From Nitrosospira multiformis (lineage in GTDB: Bacteria; Pseudomonadota; Gammaproteobacteria; Burkholderiales; Nitrosomonadaceae), in contig NZ_QAOK01000027.1 of the NCBI RefSeq assembly GCF_003050865.1, forward strand, positions 1-40,293: a DNA stretch of 40,293 nt, in the 5' to 3' direction. The notes under the pieces are model-generated. The model ran no database searches. It was given only the letters and a program-made list of their open reading frames with translations, and had not been told where the DNA came from. A program made the position numbers and the translations under genes. Positions 30,215 to 40,178 of the stretch are shown here, in pieces. Positions within the stretch are counted from its first letter, which is position 1; the number at the start of each line of letters is the position of its first letter.

Positions 30215-30667
30215 ATGACGCGCGCGGTGAGCCTCAAAACCCGTGCGTTGGGTTATCTGGCCCGGCGTGAACATTCGCGGCTGGAACTGGAAAAAAAGCT
30301 TGCGCCTCATGCCGAAACTCCGGAAGAACTTTCCTCTGTACTGGATGGCCTTGAGCAGCGCGGATTTCTGTCGGCGGCTCGCCTGGTCGAGCAGATAATG
30401 CACATGCGCAAGGCCAGGTTTGGCAGTTTGCGAATCGTGCAGGAGTTGCGCGAAAAAGGCATCGAAGAGAATTTGATCACTGCAGTCCTGCCTGATCTCA
30501 GGGAAGCCGAGCAGCGCAGCGCGTACGAAGTATGGCGGAAAAAGTTTGGTGCAATGCCTGCGGATGCGAAAGCCTTCGGCAGGCAGACACGGTTTCTGTT
30601 GGGGCGCGGATTCAGGCCGGAAGTGGTGCGCCGGGTGTTGCAGCACCCCGATAAGGAAGAAGGTTGA
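30215..30667 (+). CDS. recX: RecA regulatory protein RecX
   Basis: RecX binds RecA filaments and inhibits RecA activity. The 150-residue protein is all-helical, with the family N-terminal pattern RALGYLARREHSRLELEKKL. It also has GLEQRGFLSAARLVEQIMHM, RFGSLRIVQELREKGI and a C-terminal RQTRFLLGRGFRPEVVRRVL, corresponding to the three-helix repeats. It lies 57 bp downstream of recA, the conserved partner. Its stop overlaps the next start (TTGA). Confidence 0.94.
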   Translation: MTRAVSLKTRALGYLARREHSRLELEKKLAPHAETPEELSSVLDGLEQRGFLSAARLVEQIMHMRKARFGSLRIVQELREKGIEENLITAVLPDLREAEQRSAYEVWRKKFGAMPADAKAFGRQTRFLLGRGFRPEVVRRVLQHPDKEEG

Positions 30668-31125
30668 AAAATCGCTTGCCTCAATTGTCTCGTTTGTCCC
30701 GGCGCACGGCTCAATTTCTACAGGCTGTGTTCCTCGTGGCTGCTCTCGGGATTTTGCTCGGCAGTTGTGACCGTCTTCGCGCTACACCCATCAACGCAGT
30801 CACTACCTCCCCTGCAAATTTTGACGGGAAGGAGGTCGCGCTGCATGGCGTGGTAACGGAGTTGACGCGGATCCCGCTGATCGATATGAAGTCTTTTGTA
30901 TTGAAAGACGACAGCGGGGAAATCGCTATCCTCACTGATCACGATTTGCCGAAAAGCGGCCAAGAACTGAGCGTCAAGGTGAAGGTCCAAAATCTTGCAA
31001 TCATTAACGGCGAACCTCTGGGAACGACCATAACGGAAATAGAGAGGCATGAATGGGCCATCAAGGATTGGATAAACCAGACAGTAAGCCAGGCAGCAAG
31101 CAATCTGTCCCGTCTGATTAAATGA
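30664..31125 (+). CDS. Lipoprotein with OB-fold-like domain
   Basis: This 153-residue protein has a hydrophobic segment (AVFLVAALGILLGS) ending in a lipobox LGSC with Cys35. It is therefore probably lipid-anchored after cleavage by signal peptidase II. Residues about 50-125 look like an OB-fold beta barrel: FDGKEVALHGVVTELTRIPL, SFVLKDDSGEIAILTDHDLP, then VKVKVQNLAI. Similar short OB-fold domains occur in secreted proteobacterial proteins of unclear function. The start is a TTG overlapping the recX stop. It sits just upstream of alaS (6 bp) and is probably cotranscribed from recA to alaS. Confidence 0.75.
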   Translation: MKNRLPQLSRLSRRTAQFLQAVFLVAALGILLGSCDRLRATPINAVTTSPANFDGKEVALHGVVTELTRIPLIDMKSFVLKDDSGEIAILTDHDLPKSGQELSVKVKVQNLAIINGEPLGTTITEIERHEWAIKDWINQTVSQAASNLSRLIK

Positions 31126-31131
31126 AGCGAG

Positions 31132-33720
31132 ATGAAAAGCAGCGAAGTACGGCAAAAATTTCTTGAATTCTTTGAGGTGCACGGTCATACGATCGTCGCA
31201 TCCAGCCCCCTCGTGCCCGGCAACGATCCGACATTGCTGTTCACCAATGCCGGCATGGTACAGTTCAAGGATGTATTTCTCGGCCAGGACAAACGTCCCT
31301 ACGTGCGCGCGGCAAGTGCACAGCGCTGCGTGCGCGCGGGCGGCAAGCACAATGATCTGGAGAATGTGGGCTATACCGCGCGCCATCACACATTCTTCGA
31401 GATGCTTGGCAACTTCAGCTTTGGAGACTATTTCAAGCGCAACGCCATCAGGTTCGCCTGGGAGTTTCTCACCGATATCCTGAAAATTCCCCAGGAGAGA
31501 TTATGGATTACGGTTTATGCCGAGGATGACGAGGCCGCCGATATCTGGCTGAATGAGGTGGGCATTGATTCTTCCCGTTTTACCCGCATCGCTACTCAGG
31601 ACAACTTCTGGCAGATGGGCGACACCGGGCCCTGCGGCCCCTGTTCCGAGATTTTTTACGACCATGGTCCGGAAATCCCCGGCGGGCCGCCTGGAACACC
31701 GGATGCCGACGGCGACCGCTACGTGGAAATCTGGAATCTGGTGTTCATGCAATACAACCGCGACAGCGCAGGCACCTTGCATCCCCTGCCGCGCCCCTCG
31801 GTCGATACCGGCATGGGCCTGGAGCGTATCTCCGCAGTGATGCAACAGGTTCACAGCAACTACGAAATCGACCTGTTTCAGGAATTGATCAAGGCTGCGG
31901 CACGAGCGACCAGCACAACCGATTTGTCCAGCAGTTCGCTCAATGTCATCGCCGACCATATCCGGGCCTGTTCTTTTCTTATTGCCGATGGCGTGATTCC
32001 AGGCAATGAAGGTCGCGGCTATGTCCTGCGGCGCATTATCCGGCGCGCTATTCGCCACGGTTACAAGCTCGGACAAAAACAGCCTTTCTTCCACCTGCTG
32101 GTGGAAGACCTGGTGAGCGTCATGGGGCAGGCCTATCCGGAACTGATGGAGGCAAAGACGCGGGTGGCGGCGGTACTGAAGCAGGAAGAGGAGCGCTTTG
32201 CCGAAACACTGGAAAACGGCATGCAGGTGCTGGAAGCTGCGCTGCGGCGTGGCGGCAGGATGCTGGATGGCGAAACCCTGTTCCGTCTCTACGATACCTT
32301 CGGCTTTCCGTTGGATCTTACCGCCGATATTGGGCGCGAACGCGGGATTGCCATAGACGAGGCCGGGTTTGACCAGGCAATGGAGCGCCAGCGCGAGCGC
32401 GCACGCACCACCAGTAAATTCATCATGCAGGAAGCCATTGCTTATAGTGGTCCCTCGACGACGTTCCATGGATACGAAAGCCTGCAACAGGAAGGACAGG
32501 TTCTTGCTATCTATAAGGAGGGCAGCCGGGTCGAGTTTATCGAGGCGGGCGATGAGGCGGTGATCGTGCTTGATAAAACCCCTTTCTACGCCGAATCTGG
32601 CGGCCAGGCAGGGGATAGCGGTGAACTGCTCGCTTCCAACGGCACCTTTGCCGTTGCTGACACCCAGAAAATCCAGGCGGATGTGTTCGGTCATAAGGGA
32701 TTGCTGCGCAGCGGACGGCTAGCAACAGGCGATATCGTGCTGGCGGAAGTCGATCGCATCGCACGGGCGCGAACGGAACGCAATCATTCGGTCACTCATC
32801 TTATGCACAAGGCGTTGCGCGAAGTATTGGGTCACCATGTCCAGCAAAAAGGCTCCCTGGTCGATGCGAATAAAACGCGCTTTGATTTTGCGCATAACCA
32901 GCCCGTGACGGACGCGGAAATCCGCAAGGTGGAAATGCTGGTGAATGCCGAAATTCTTGCCAATGCTGCAACCGAAGCGCGCATGATGGGAATCGAGGAT
33001 GCAAAGAAATCGGGCGCCATGATGCTGTTCGGCGAGAAATATGGCGATGAAGTGCGTGTGCTGGATATCGGTACTTCGCGCGAATTGTGCGGTGGCACCC
33101 ATGTCAAGCGCACAGGCGACATCGGTCTCTTCAAGATCGTGGCCGAATCCGGAGTGGCCGCCGGAGTACGGCGTGTGGAAGCGGTGACCGGAGAGCGAGC
33201 GCTCACTTACATCCAGGAGCAGGAACTGCAATTGCAGCGCGTTGCTGAGGCGGTTAAAGCGCAACCACAGGACGTTGCTGCCCGCATCACCCAGATTCTC
33301 GATAACGTGAAACATCTGGAAAGAGAGCTGGGGCGCATGAAATCGAAGCTGGCCAGTTCACAAGGTGACGATGTTGCGGACCGGGTTCGTGAGATAAAAG
33401 GTGTGAAAGTACTGGCGGTGTGTCTTGAAGAGGCAGACCCGAAAACGCTGCGTGAAGCAGCGGACAATTTCAAGAATAAATTCAAATCCTGCGTGACAGT
33501 GCTGGCTGCCGTTGAAGATGGGAAAGTCAAGCTGATCGCAGGCGTAACCAGCGACCTGACAGCAAGGCTCAAGGCAGGTGAACTCGTTAATTTTGTAGCC
33601 CAGCAGGTGGGCGGCAAGGGGGGGGGCCGTGCCGATCTGGCGCAGGCAGGCGGAACCGAGCCCGATAACCTCCCCGCTGCCCTGGAAAGCGTCACCGGCT
33701 GGGTCGAGCAGCATCTATAA
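31132..33720 (+). CDS. alaS: Alanyl-tRNA synthetase
   Basis: AlaS charges tRNA-Ala and edits misactivated serine and glycine. The catalytic core has [34 protein letters not shown] and [13 protein letters not shown], and the class II synthetase fold. The editing domain has HSVTHLMH (from about 552) and CGGTH (653-657), which bind zinc. The C-terminal region (after about 730) is the oligomerisation/C-Ala domain with [15 protein letters not shown]. The length of 862 residues is normal. It follows the OB-fold lipoprotein gene after 6 bp, downstream of recA-recX, an order common in proteobacteria. Confidence 0.97.
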   Translation: MKSSEVRQKFLEFFEVHGHTIVASSPLVPGNDPTLLFTNAGMVQFKDVFLGQDKRPYVRAASAQRCVRAGGKHNDLENVGYTARHHTFFEMLGNFSFGDYFKRNAIRFAWEFLTDILKIPQERLWITVYAEDDEAADIWLNEVGIDSSRFTRIATQDNFWQMGDTGPCGPCSEIFYDHGPEIPGGPPGTPDADGDRYVEIWNLVFMQYNRDSAGTLHPLPRPSVDTGMGLERISAVMQQVHSNYEIDLFQELIKAAARATSTTDLSSSSLNVIADHIRACSFLIADGVIPGNEGRGYVLRRIIRRAIRHGYKLGQKQPFFHLLVEDLVSVMGQAYPELMEAKTRVAAVLKQEEERFAETLENGMQVLEAALRRGGRMLDGETLFRLYDTFGFPLDLTADIGRERGIAIDEAGFDQAMERQRERARTTSKFIMQEAIAYSGPSTTFHGYESLQQEGQVLAIYKEGSRVEFIEAGDEAVIVLDKTPFYAESGGQAGDSGELLASNGTFAVADTQKIQADVFGHKGLLRSGRLATGDIVLAEVDRIARARTERNHSVTHLMHKALREVLGHHVQQKGSLVDANKTRFDFAHNQPVTDAEIRKVEMLVNAEILANAATEARMMGIEDAKKSGAMMLFGEKYGDEVRVLDIGTSRELCGGTHVKRTGDIGLFKIVAESGVAAGVRRVEAVTGERALTYIQEQELQLQRVAEAVKAQPQDVAARITQILDNVKHLERELGRMKSKLASSQGDDVADRVREIKGVKVLAVCLEEADPKTLREAADNFKNKFKSCVTVLAAVEDGKVKLIAGVTSDLTARLKAGELVNFVAQQVGGKGGGRADLAQAGGTEPDNLPAALESVTGWVEQHL

Positions 33721-33750
33721 GCAAGTCTCTTAATAACCCTAATAATTTGA

Positions 33751-34707
<957 letters not shown>

Positions 34708-34851
34708 GGCGGCGAGCGGCAATCAGAAGCAGGACTTCCGCATAATCTGCCGGCTCACGCCTGCTTTGGAGTCTTCCGGGGCGCGATCGATATCTGAAGT
34801 TATCCATGGCGCCGAGGGAAATTGACCCGAGGGGAATTGCGCAGGACCGAG

Positions 34852-35487
34852 ATGAGACGGCGGGAAAGAAAACCTGGCATCCATACCACTCCGTGGGCAG
34901 AAACTGCTGCCGAGGGCGATAAGCGGGAGGGAACCGCTGCATCCATCGGGGATAATGATGCTGCCCTGTTTCGTGACGCCATGCGCGATGTCGCGCCCCT
35001 CGCCTCAACCGATAAAGTCATCCTTTCGGCCAGCCATCCCCCACCCATACCCCTTCAGTTTCAACCCGCTCGCTCTACTGCCCATGACGCGCTATCGGAC
35101 GATATCCGCCCGATGGAACCAGGTGATGAATGGGCTTTTTTGCGCCCCGGCGTCTCGCGCCAGACTTTGCGCCGGCTGCGGCGAGGCTATTGGAAAATAG
35201 AGGCACAACTTGATCTGCACGGGCTTACGCGGGAGGAAGCAAGGCTCGCGCTGGCGGCGTTCATGGATGCGAGCGGCGAAAGCGACAAGCGCTGCCTGCG
35301 AGTGATACACGGCAAGGGGTTCGGATCGCAGAATCGGGAGCCCGTCCTGAAAACCCGGATTGGCGGCTGGCTCTCGCAACGGGAGGATGTGCTGGCTTTC
35401 TGCCAGGCAAGTCCGGCGGAGGGCGGCAGCGGCGCTGTGCTCGTGCTGCTCAGAACATCCTCGGGCAGTCAGTCAATAACCCAATGA
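34852..35487 (+). CDS. Smr-domain protein (SmrA/YdaL-like)
   Basis: The C-terminal Smr domain (about residues 110-211) has the family motifs LDLHGLTREEARLAL and RVIHGKGFGS, associated with DNA nicking or RNA/ribosome-collision nucleases. The N-terminal part is longer and charged, as in SmrA-type proteins that lack the MutS portion. The ATG at 34852 gives 211 residues and is preceded by AGGA. A TTG at 34822 would add 10 residues. Its substrate here is not known. It lies downstream of trxB and is convergent with the DksA-like gene. Confidence 0.85.
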   Translation: MRRRERKPGIHTTPWAETAAEGDKREGTAASIGDNDAALFRDAMRDVAPLASTDKVILSASHPPPIPLQFQPARSTAHDALSDDIRPMEPGDEWAFLRPGVSRQTLRRLRRGYWKIEAQLDLHGLTREEARLALAAFMDASGESDKRCLRVIHGKGFGSQNREPVLKTRIGGWLSQREDVLAFCQASPAEGGSGAVLVLLRTSSGSQSITQ

Positions 35488-35528
35488 AATATGAAGGATA
35501 TCCAGGGACGCTGCTTAAAGCGACTTGC

Positions 35529-35924
35529 TTAAAGGGTGGGCTTGTTCTCGTGCATGTAAGTCTTCTCATGCACTTCCTGGCAGCGTACACAACGTTGCGC
35601 AGTGGGATAAGCCATGAGTCGCTCGAACCCTATTTCGCCCCCACAGTCGATACAATCGCCGTAATCCAGCTCCGCCAGGCGTTTTAGCGCCGCTTCCACC
35701 TCGCGCATCTCGTTCACCTGGCGATCCACGAGGTTGGCATCCACGTCCACCAGCATATCCGCTACCGAAGCATCACCCGGATCAGGGACACTGCCCGCCA
35801 GATCGGCATAGTGCTGGTTGTCCGAACTCTCCAGTTCATCCCGGACCTCTTCCCGCAGTTGCAGATAGCGCTGTTGCAGAACTTCCTTCAACTGCGCCAA
35901 TTGCTCTTCAGTAAATTGTGCCAT
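35529..35924 (-). CDS. DksA/TraR family C4-type zinc-finger regulator
   Basis: This is a short member (131 residues) of the DksA/TraR family, whose members bind RNA polymerase in the secondary channel and alter rRNA and stress promoter use, often with ppGpp. The zinc finger uses Cys91, Cys94, Cys112 and Cys115 (CIDC and CVRC). The N-terminal region is a helical hairpin with DPGD at 48-51 near the tip, where DksA has DxxDxA. The alanine position is Ser53 here, so it may not act exactly like DksA. The frame opens at 35984, but MAQFTEEQLA at 35924 has a ribosome binding site (AAAGGAA) and is the family-like start. Confidence 0.85.
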   Translation of the reverse strand: MAQFTEEQLAQLKEVLQQRYLQLREEVRDELESSDNQHYADLAGSVPDPGDASVADMLVDVDANLVDRQVNEMREVEAALKRLAELDYGDCIDCGGEIGFERLMAYPTAQRCVRCQEVHEKTYMHENKPTL

Positions 35925-36145
35925 GATAAATTCCTTTATGATCGAGATTGCCGGCTGACAAACCCTCTGGGAAGAGGAAAGCAAATGCCCCAGTCAAGCG
36001 AATCCACAGTGCAGATGTTTGCACCCGAGGCAGGGGAAACCAGTCATCCAGGTTTGAACGAAAGAGCAAACCCCGCCCCTCACGTCTTTCCCACAATCGG
36101 AAAACCACGATTTTCCATCAAATTTCCAGGCTGGAAATTCAAAAT

Positions 36146-36349
36146 TCAGAGACCGTTCGCCCTTTTCAAATCCTCGATCACCTCAACAGGATTGCGTGAA
36201 GGGCTTGCGGATAAATAGATTTTTGCGATCCTGCCCTGCGGATCGATCAGAAAAGTATTTCAGTGTAGCGGATGGCTCTGTATTTGCCACATGATTCAAA
36301 AAAACCAAGCCAGCGCCATGAGCGCCGTAATTATTTTCCCTGTTTTCAT
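36146..36349 (-). pseudogene. Remnant of a secreted thioredoxin-like (redoxin/SCO-type) protein
   Basis: At 36349 a GGAG site and ATG open a frame encoding a signal-peptide-like segment, MKTGKIITALMALAWFF, that stops after 17 codons. Directly after it, in another frame, the sequence reads WQIQSHPLH, then an in-frame TGA (36260-36262), then NTFLIDPQGRIAKIYLSASP to a stop at 36146. The last part resembles the C-terminus of redoxin or SCO-type thioredoxin-fold proteins. The catalytic middle is absent. The TGA stands where Trp would be plausible (TGG to TGA). This looks like a gene deleted internally and then inactivated. Confidence 0.65.
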
Positions 36350-36587
36350 AAGTATCTCCAATTTTTTAGAGCCTGGAGCAAAGCGAAATCTGGCGAAAGC
36401 ATCTCAGTTTCCGCACCACCGCAATAAGGGCAATGTTACGTGCAATAGATAGATTGATTATAGAAGGGTAAGCAGCACCGCGCTCATCCCTTTGCATTGT
36501 ACTTGCCTCTTCTTCCTGCAGGTCTTGAGCATTATCCCAATTAACATGAACTTTTCCCTATCGTTTACCCTTGAGTCCTGAATTCTT
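36350..36587. other. Intergenic stretch, no gene seen
   Basis: No frame of protein-like composition is visible on either strand between the redoxin remnant and the repeat patch. I find no clear promoter or terminator. Confidence 0.4.
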
Positions 36588-36722
36588 CGCCTCCCGTTCA
36601 CCCTGAGCGCTTCGTCTCCTGTTCGCCCTGAAACTGTCGAAGGGGGCGAACGGTTCAGGACAAGCCGTCAAAGGGGACGAACACTGCTCAGGACATGCTT
36701 GTCGAAGGTCGAATGGATGCAT
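36588..36722. repeat. Cluster of degenerate TTCGCCCTGA-type intergenic repeats
   Basis: The segment repeats variants of the common proteobacterial motif GTTCGCCCTGAnCTTGTCGAAGG. The pieces visible are CCCTGAGCGCTTCG, then GTTCGCCC (36621-36628) paired with GGGCGAAC (36644-36651) around CTGTCGAAGG. GGTTCAGGACAAGCC, GCTCAGGACATGCTTGTCGA and AGGTCGAATGG follow. Several diverged copies appear stacked. It lies downstream of the MFS gene. Confidence 0.65.
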
Positions 36723-36879
36723 AGTAGGGCTTTCGAAGGAATCGAACTGTGCCCCGGACAACACAACTTCTATTCGAAAAGCAAAATAAACGTATAGTGA
36801 GTAGAGCAAAGCGCAGCCTGCTGATGAAAGTATGACTTGACTTGTTCAATGGCTTGAGAGCTTCTCCGAAGCTCACCCT

Positions 36880-38136
36880 TCAGCCCGCATTCAATTTTCT
36901 TGCGGGCAACGCCCACATCCGCAACAGCACCGCTGCTACCGCCGCCAGACCTCCCGCGAAAAAGAACGCCGTGGCCGCACTCTGAAGCTGCCAGAGCGAT
37001 CCGAACAGCAGTCCCGCGGGAATTGCCGCGAGTCCCACCATCAGGTGATACCAGCCAAAAGCAGTCCCCCGTTCCCGCGGCAGCGCATAATCGCTGATAA
37101 TGGCGCGCTCCGCTCCCTCGCTCATACCGGCGCATAAACCGTAAAAAATGCTTACCGCCCATAATCCGCTACTCCCCGCTACCTGACCCAGCATCAGGAA
37201 CGAAAGTGAAAACGTGGACCAGCCTATCAGCATCAACGTCCCCCGCCCCAGACTGTCCGCCAGTTGGCCACCCCAGATGGAGGTTGCGGCTTTGCAGAGA
37301 CTCAGCGCCGACCACAGCAGCAGTAATTCAACGGTTCCAACCCCTAACTCATGTCCCAGCAGCAGGATGAAGGTTTCCGAGGCGCGGGCAAACGTAAACA
37401 GCATCAGCACCAGAAGATAGCGCCGCATGGGGAGGGATAAGAGCGACCAGCGCAAGGGTGGAAGCTCGGCAGGAGAAGCTGCACGATGACTGGCCGCATC
37501 CTCCTCTTCTTTCTTATTTTCCTTATCCTCCTTCACCCCGACTCCGAGCAGCAGCACGGCGATGAAGCCTGGTACCGCGGACCAGAGGATCACTTCCGTG
37601 AGGCTCAAGCCGGACCATGTCAGCACTGCCGCCGCGGCCAGGCTGCCTGCAACGGCACCGCCGTTGTCCATCGCGCGATGGTACCCGAAGGCGTAGCCGT
37701 GCATTCCCGGAGGCGTCGCATCCGCAACCAGCGCATCACGTGGCGCGCTGCGCAAACCCTTGCCTACCCGGTCGATGCTGCGCAATACCAGAATCAAGGG
37801 CCAGGAGCCCGCCAGCCCGAGCATTGGACGGGTAATGTTCGAAAGCGCATATCCTGCGACCGCAAGCCCCTTGCGCCGACCGCTCATGATATCCGAGTGC
37901 CGTCCCGCCCACAGCTTGAGCAGGCTCGCCACCGCATCCGCAACACCCTCGATCAATCCGAGCACTATCGGTCCCGCTGCCAGTACCGTCGCCAGCAGGA
38001 TCGGAATGAGCGGAATGACGATATCAGAAGCAAAATCATTGAAGAAACTCACCAGGCCGAGAACGATCACGGCGCGGGGCAGTTTTTTCTGGGGGGCAGG
38101 TAGCTGGGGCAGCGCTATCTGATCGGGTTTTTCCAT
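36880..38136 (-). CDS. MFS transporter
   Basis: This 418-residue protein has about twelve hydrophobic segments split by a central hydrophilic loop (about residues 200-230, rich in Lys and Glu). The Major Facilitator loop between helices 2 and 3 is recognisable as GRHSDIMSGRRKGLAVAGYA. The start of the second half has a GGQLADSLGRGTLML loop, the matching motif. The segment RVGKGLRSAPRDALVAD is typical of a group of bacterial MFS permeases with no assigned substrate. Its direction is opposite to the tRNA that follows. The substrate is unknown. Confidence 0.85.
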   Translation of the reverse strand: MEKPDQIALPQLPAPQKKLPRAVIVLGLVSFFNDFASDIVIPLIPILLATVLAAGPIVLGLIEGVADAVASLLKLWAGRHSDIMSGRRKGLAVAGYALSNITRPMLGLAGSWPLILVLRSIDRVGKGLRSAPRDALVADATPPGMHGYAFGYHRAMDNGGAVAGSLAAAAVLTWSGLSLTEVILWSAVPGFIAVLLLGVGVKEDKENKKEEEDAASHRAASPAELPPLRWSLLSLPMRRYLLVLMLFTFARASETFILLLGHELGVGTVELLLLWSALSLCKAATSIWGGQLADSLGRGTLMLIGWSTFSLSFLMLGQVAGSSGLWAVSIFYGLCAGMSEGAERAIISDYALPRERGTAFGWYHLMVGLAAIPAGLLFGSLWQLQSAATAFFFAGGLAAVAAVLLRMWALPARKLNAG

Positions 38137-38168
38137 ACCCGAATATTAGCGTAAAATGCTCGGTTACC

Positions 38169-38244
38169 GCCCTGGTAGCTCAGTGGATAGAGCGACCCCC
38201 TCCTAAGGGGTAGGTCACACGTTCGATTCGTGTTCAGGGCGCCA
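38169..38244 (+). tRNA. tRNA-Arg (anticodon CCU)
   Basis: A full cloverleaf can be drawn. The acceptor stem is GCCCTGG with TCAGGGC, the D arm is GCTCAGTGGATAGAGC, and the anticodon stem ACCCC/GGGGT encloses CTCCTAA with anticodon CCT at its centre. The T arm contains GTTCGATTC. The CCA end is encoded (38242-38244). tRNA-Arg(CCU) is a frequent integration site for genomic islands, and a decayed recombinase lies downstream. Confidence 0.96.
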
Positions 38245-38255
38245 GTGTTTATAGG

Positions 38256-38320
38256 GGTTACAGCGTTTAAGCGGTTTTCGTGCCCTTATCGTATTTCTAA
38301 AATGTAACCATTTTGTAACC
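38256..38320. repeat. TGTAACC repeats beside the tRNA
   Basis: TGTAACC occurs at 38303-38309 and 38314-38320 as an 11-bp-period direct repeat. The complement, GGTTACA, is at 38256-38262. Such short repeats next to a tRNA 3' end could be arm-type integrase sites, but no integrase gene is visible, so this is a suggestion only. Confidence 0.35.
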
Positions 38321-38469
38321 GCTAGATTCAGGCCGAGCCCTATAAGACTCTTAGTCTAGCGCTTTAAGTTCTCCCCTTCCCCGGCAGCAATCGGTGGCGC
38401 AAGAAAAAAACCCAGCAGGAACAAAACAAAGACAGAGGGATTAGAACCAAACCTGGAATGACATGAGGG

Positions 38470-38786
38470 GTTCTTAATCTGGGGATGGATACGAGCACCC
38501 CTACTGGAAAATTGATGTTGACCGTATTGGGAGGTATCGCCCAGTTTGAGAGGGAAATGATGCTCGAGCGGCAGAGGGAAGGTGTGGCCAGGGCCAAGGC
38601 AGCAGGTAAATACAACGGAAGAAAACCAACCCCCGACGCAATCAGGTAGGAGGTAATCCGCCTTGCAGGAGAGAGGATGACGAAGCTGCTATTGCTGTTC
38701 AACTGAACAGTTGGGAAGCCATCATATACCGGATCTTCGCAGCAGCGCCTAAGGAAAACCACCAAGTACCGATTGCCTCAATCTAA
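38470..38786 (+). pseudogene. Decayed serine recombinase (resolvase/invertase)
   Basis: The reading frame from about 38470 gives VLNLGMDTSTPTGKLML, followed by GGIAQFEREMMLERQREGVA and GKYNGRKPT, which are signatures of the Tn3-resolvase/DNA-invertase catalytic domain. The N-terminal part with the catalytic serine is missing. The frame meets a TAG at 38647-38649. After a further shift near 38680 the C-terminal helix-turn-helix end (EAAIAVQLN, then IIYRIFAAA) can still be read to a stop at 38784-38786. It is truncated, has a stop and is frameshifted, so it is inactive. It supports past mobile-element activity beside the tRNA. Confidence 0.85.
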
Positions 38787-38840
38787 TGTGTTCTTCGAAA
38801 TTCAAGGACTCTGTAACTGGATTTGGAAGGTGAGAACGCC

Positions 38841-39839
38841 TTGAAAAAGGCAGAGATTTTTCATGATGGCGTGTGGGTTATAAAAAAGCTGCGAGCCGCC
38901 ATTCCAGAAGATCCATTCGAAGTCCTGGTCAACGGCAGGTCCATGGGGATGGCAAAGCTTCTATCCTTTGCGAAATGCGTATCCAATACAAGTCGTTTCC
39001 CCCAGGTTCTCGTCATCTACTCTTCCGGTTATTTGCGGCTCAAGGCCGGAGCTGATCCTGCACCGCCGCTGACGTTCGGTCAGAGCCTGATCCTCGGCCC
39101 GGCAATCTCCGGCACATCGACTTCATGTCCAAAAAAGACCCTATTCTTTCATCCCCAACTGGAGCGCGTTGCCATTGATACTTCCCAACTCAATCAGAAT
39201 GGCACAGGCAGGTTGCTGATCAGGATTACGGCGTCCCGCACAAATCGTTCACTCAAAAGCGGCAAGACCAATCAGATCATGGCGCTCACCTGGCTATTGA
39301 CCCTGGAAGAGCCGCATGACCTGGCTACCATACTCCATGTGACGGGTACGTTTGAATTCACACAGGACGTGATACCGGATCCCATGCAGACAAGAACGTT
39401 CGAGTCAGTGCGGCTCCTCCAGATTTCCACCATGTTTATTGACAATGTCCGGCATGATGTAGACGCGCTTCGTCTGCACGTAGAAAACGATGTCGTAACA
39501 TTATCCTACGATTCCTCATTGGCGAATCTGCTGCTGCCAGTCATGCCTCGCTCACTGAATCCCGCAATGCCGGTGTTCGATTCCATACATTCAGATGATG
39601 CCGGGCGGCCCAATGGGGATACACCGAGCTACAGGGTCAGGATAAATTCAATCACAGGCCCGACAACAGGTCCCATTATGGTTCGGGCATTTTTCAACAG
39701 CAGCCGAAACCTGCGTCATGACAACATGGGAATATGGGCCTTTCAGCGAGCACCAGCATCGATCAAAAAGGGCGCAGCCGGAAGCATCGACTACACCGTT
39801 ACCGCAAGTGTAAACGCTCATTCCCTGGAAGCAGTTTGA
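38841..39839 (+). CDS. Protein of unknown function (332 residues) beside tRNA-Arg
   Basis: I do not recognise this family. The TTG at 38841 is chosen because AAGGTGAG lies about 7 bp upstream. A TTG at 38823 is also in frame. There is no signal peptide or membrane segment. The N-terminal third has KAEIFHDGVWVIKKLRAAIP and FPQVLVIYSSGYLRLKAGAD. The remainder alternates beta-like stretches such as LHVTGTFEF and YRVRINSITGPTTGPIMVRAF. Codon use and amino-acid composition look normal, so it is probably a real gene. Its place after a decayed recombinase suggests accessory DNA. A 38-codon frame follows after 29 bp. Confidence 0.65.
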   Translation: MKKAEIFHDGVWVIKKLRAAIPEDPFEVLVNGRSMGMAKLLSFAKCVSNTSRFPQVLVIYSSGYLRLKAGADPAPPLTFGQSLILGPAISGTSTSCPKKTLFFHPQLERVAIDTSQLNQNGTGRLLIRITASRTNRSLKSGKTNQIMALTWLLTLEEPHDLATILHVTGTFEFTQDVIPDPMQTRTFESVRLLQISTMFIDNVRHDVDALRLHVENDVVTLSYDSSLANLLLPVMPRSLNPAMPVFDSIHSDDAGRPNGDTPSYRVRINSITGPTTGPIMVRAFFNSSRNLRHDNMGIWAFQRAPASIKKGAAGSIDYTVTASVNAHSLEAV

Positions 39840-39868
39840 AGCCAGATCGCATGCGAACAGGACGACTT

Positions 39869-39985
39869 ATGCCTACCGTTTATAAATATCCGATAATCCG
39901 TAATCCAGATGAATTTACGAAGAGTATCTCTGGAGGAAAGCAGATGACAAAGGTTTACGAGCAAGTCCGCAAGATGGGGCTTTAG
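39869..39985 (+). CDS. Possible small protein of 38 residues
   Basis: A short frame from the ATG at 39869 begins MPTVYKYPIIRNPDEFTKSI and ends at 39985. An AGGA motif lies 7-10 bp upstream. It follows the unknown 332-residue gene closely and could be part of the same unit. The frame also extends upstream of this ATG, but the extra residues are arginine-rich and unconvincing. It is unrecognised, and the small size limits confidence. Confidence 0.4.
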   Translation: MPTVYKYPIIRNPDEFTKSISGGKQMTKVYEQVRKMGL

Positions 39986-40178
39986 TTTTACAGGTGGCAT
40001 TGCGTCGTTAGCGGGAAGTTACATCCGACCTGGGGACTTGAGCATATTTGAGAAGTTTCAGTGTTGGAAAAAGGGAGTGGAAATCCGTGATTAATCCAAC
40101 CACCATGGGAACCGTCCTCGATCAGCCTTCGAACAGCCATCATGGAATAGCCGATGCTGAACATATGATGCAGCTATC

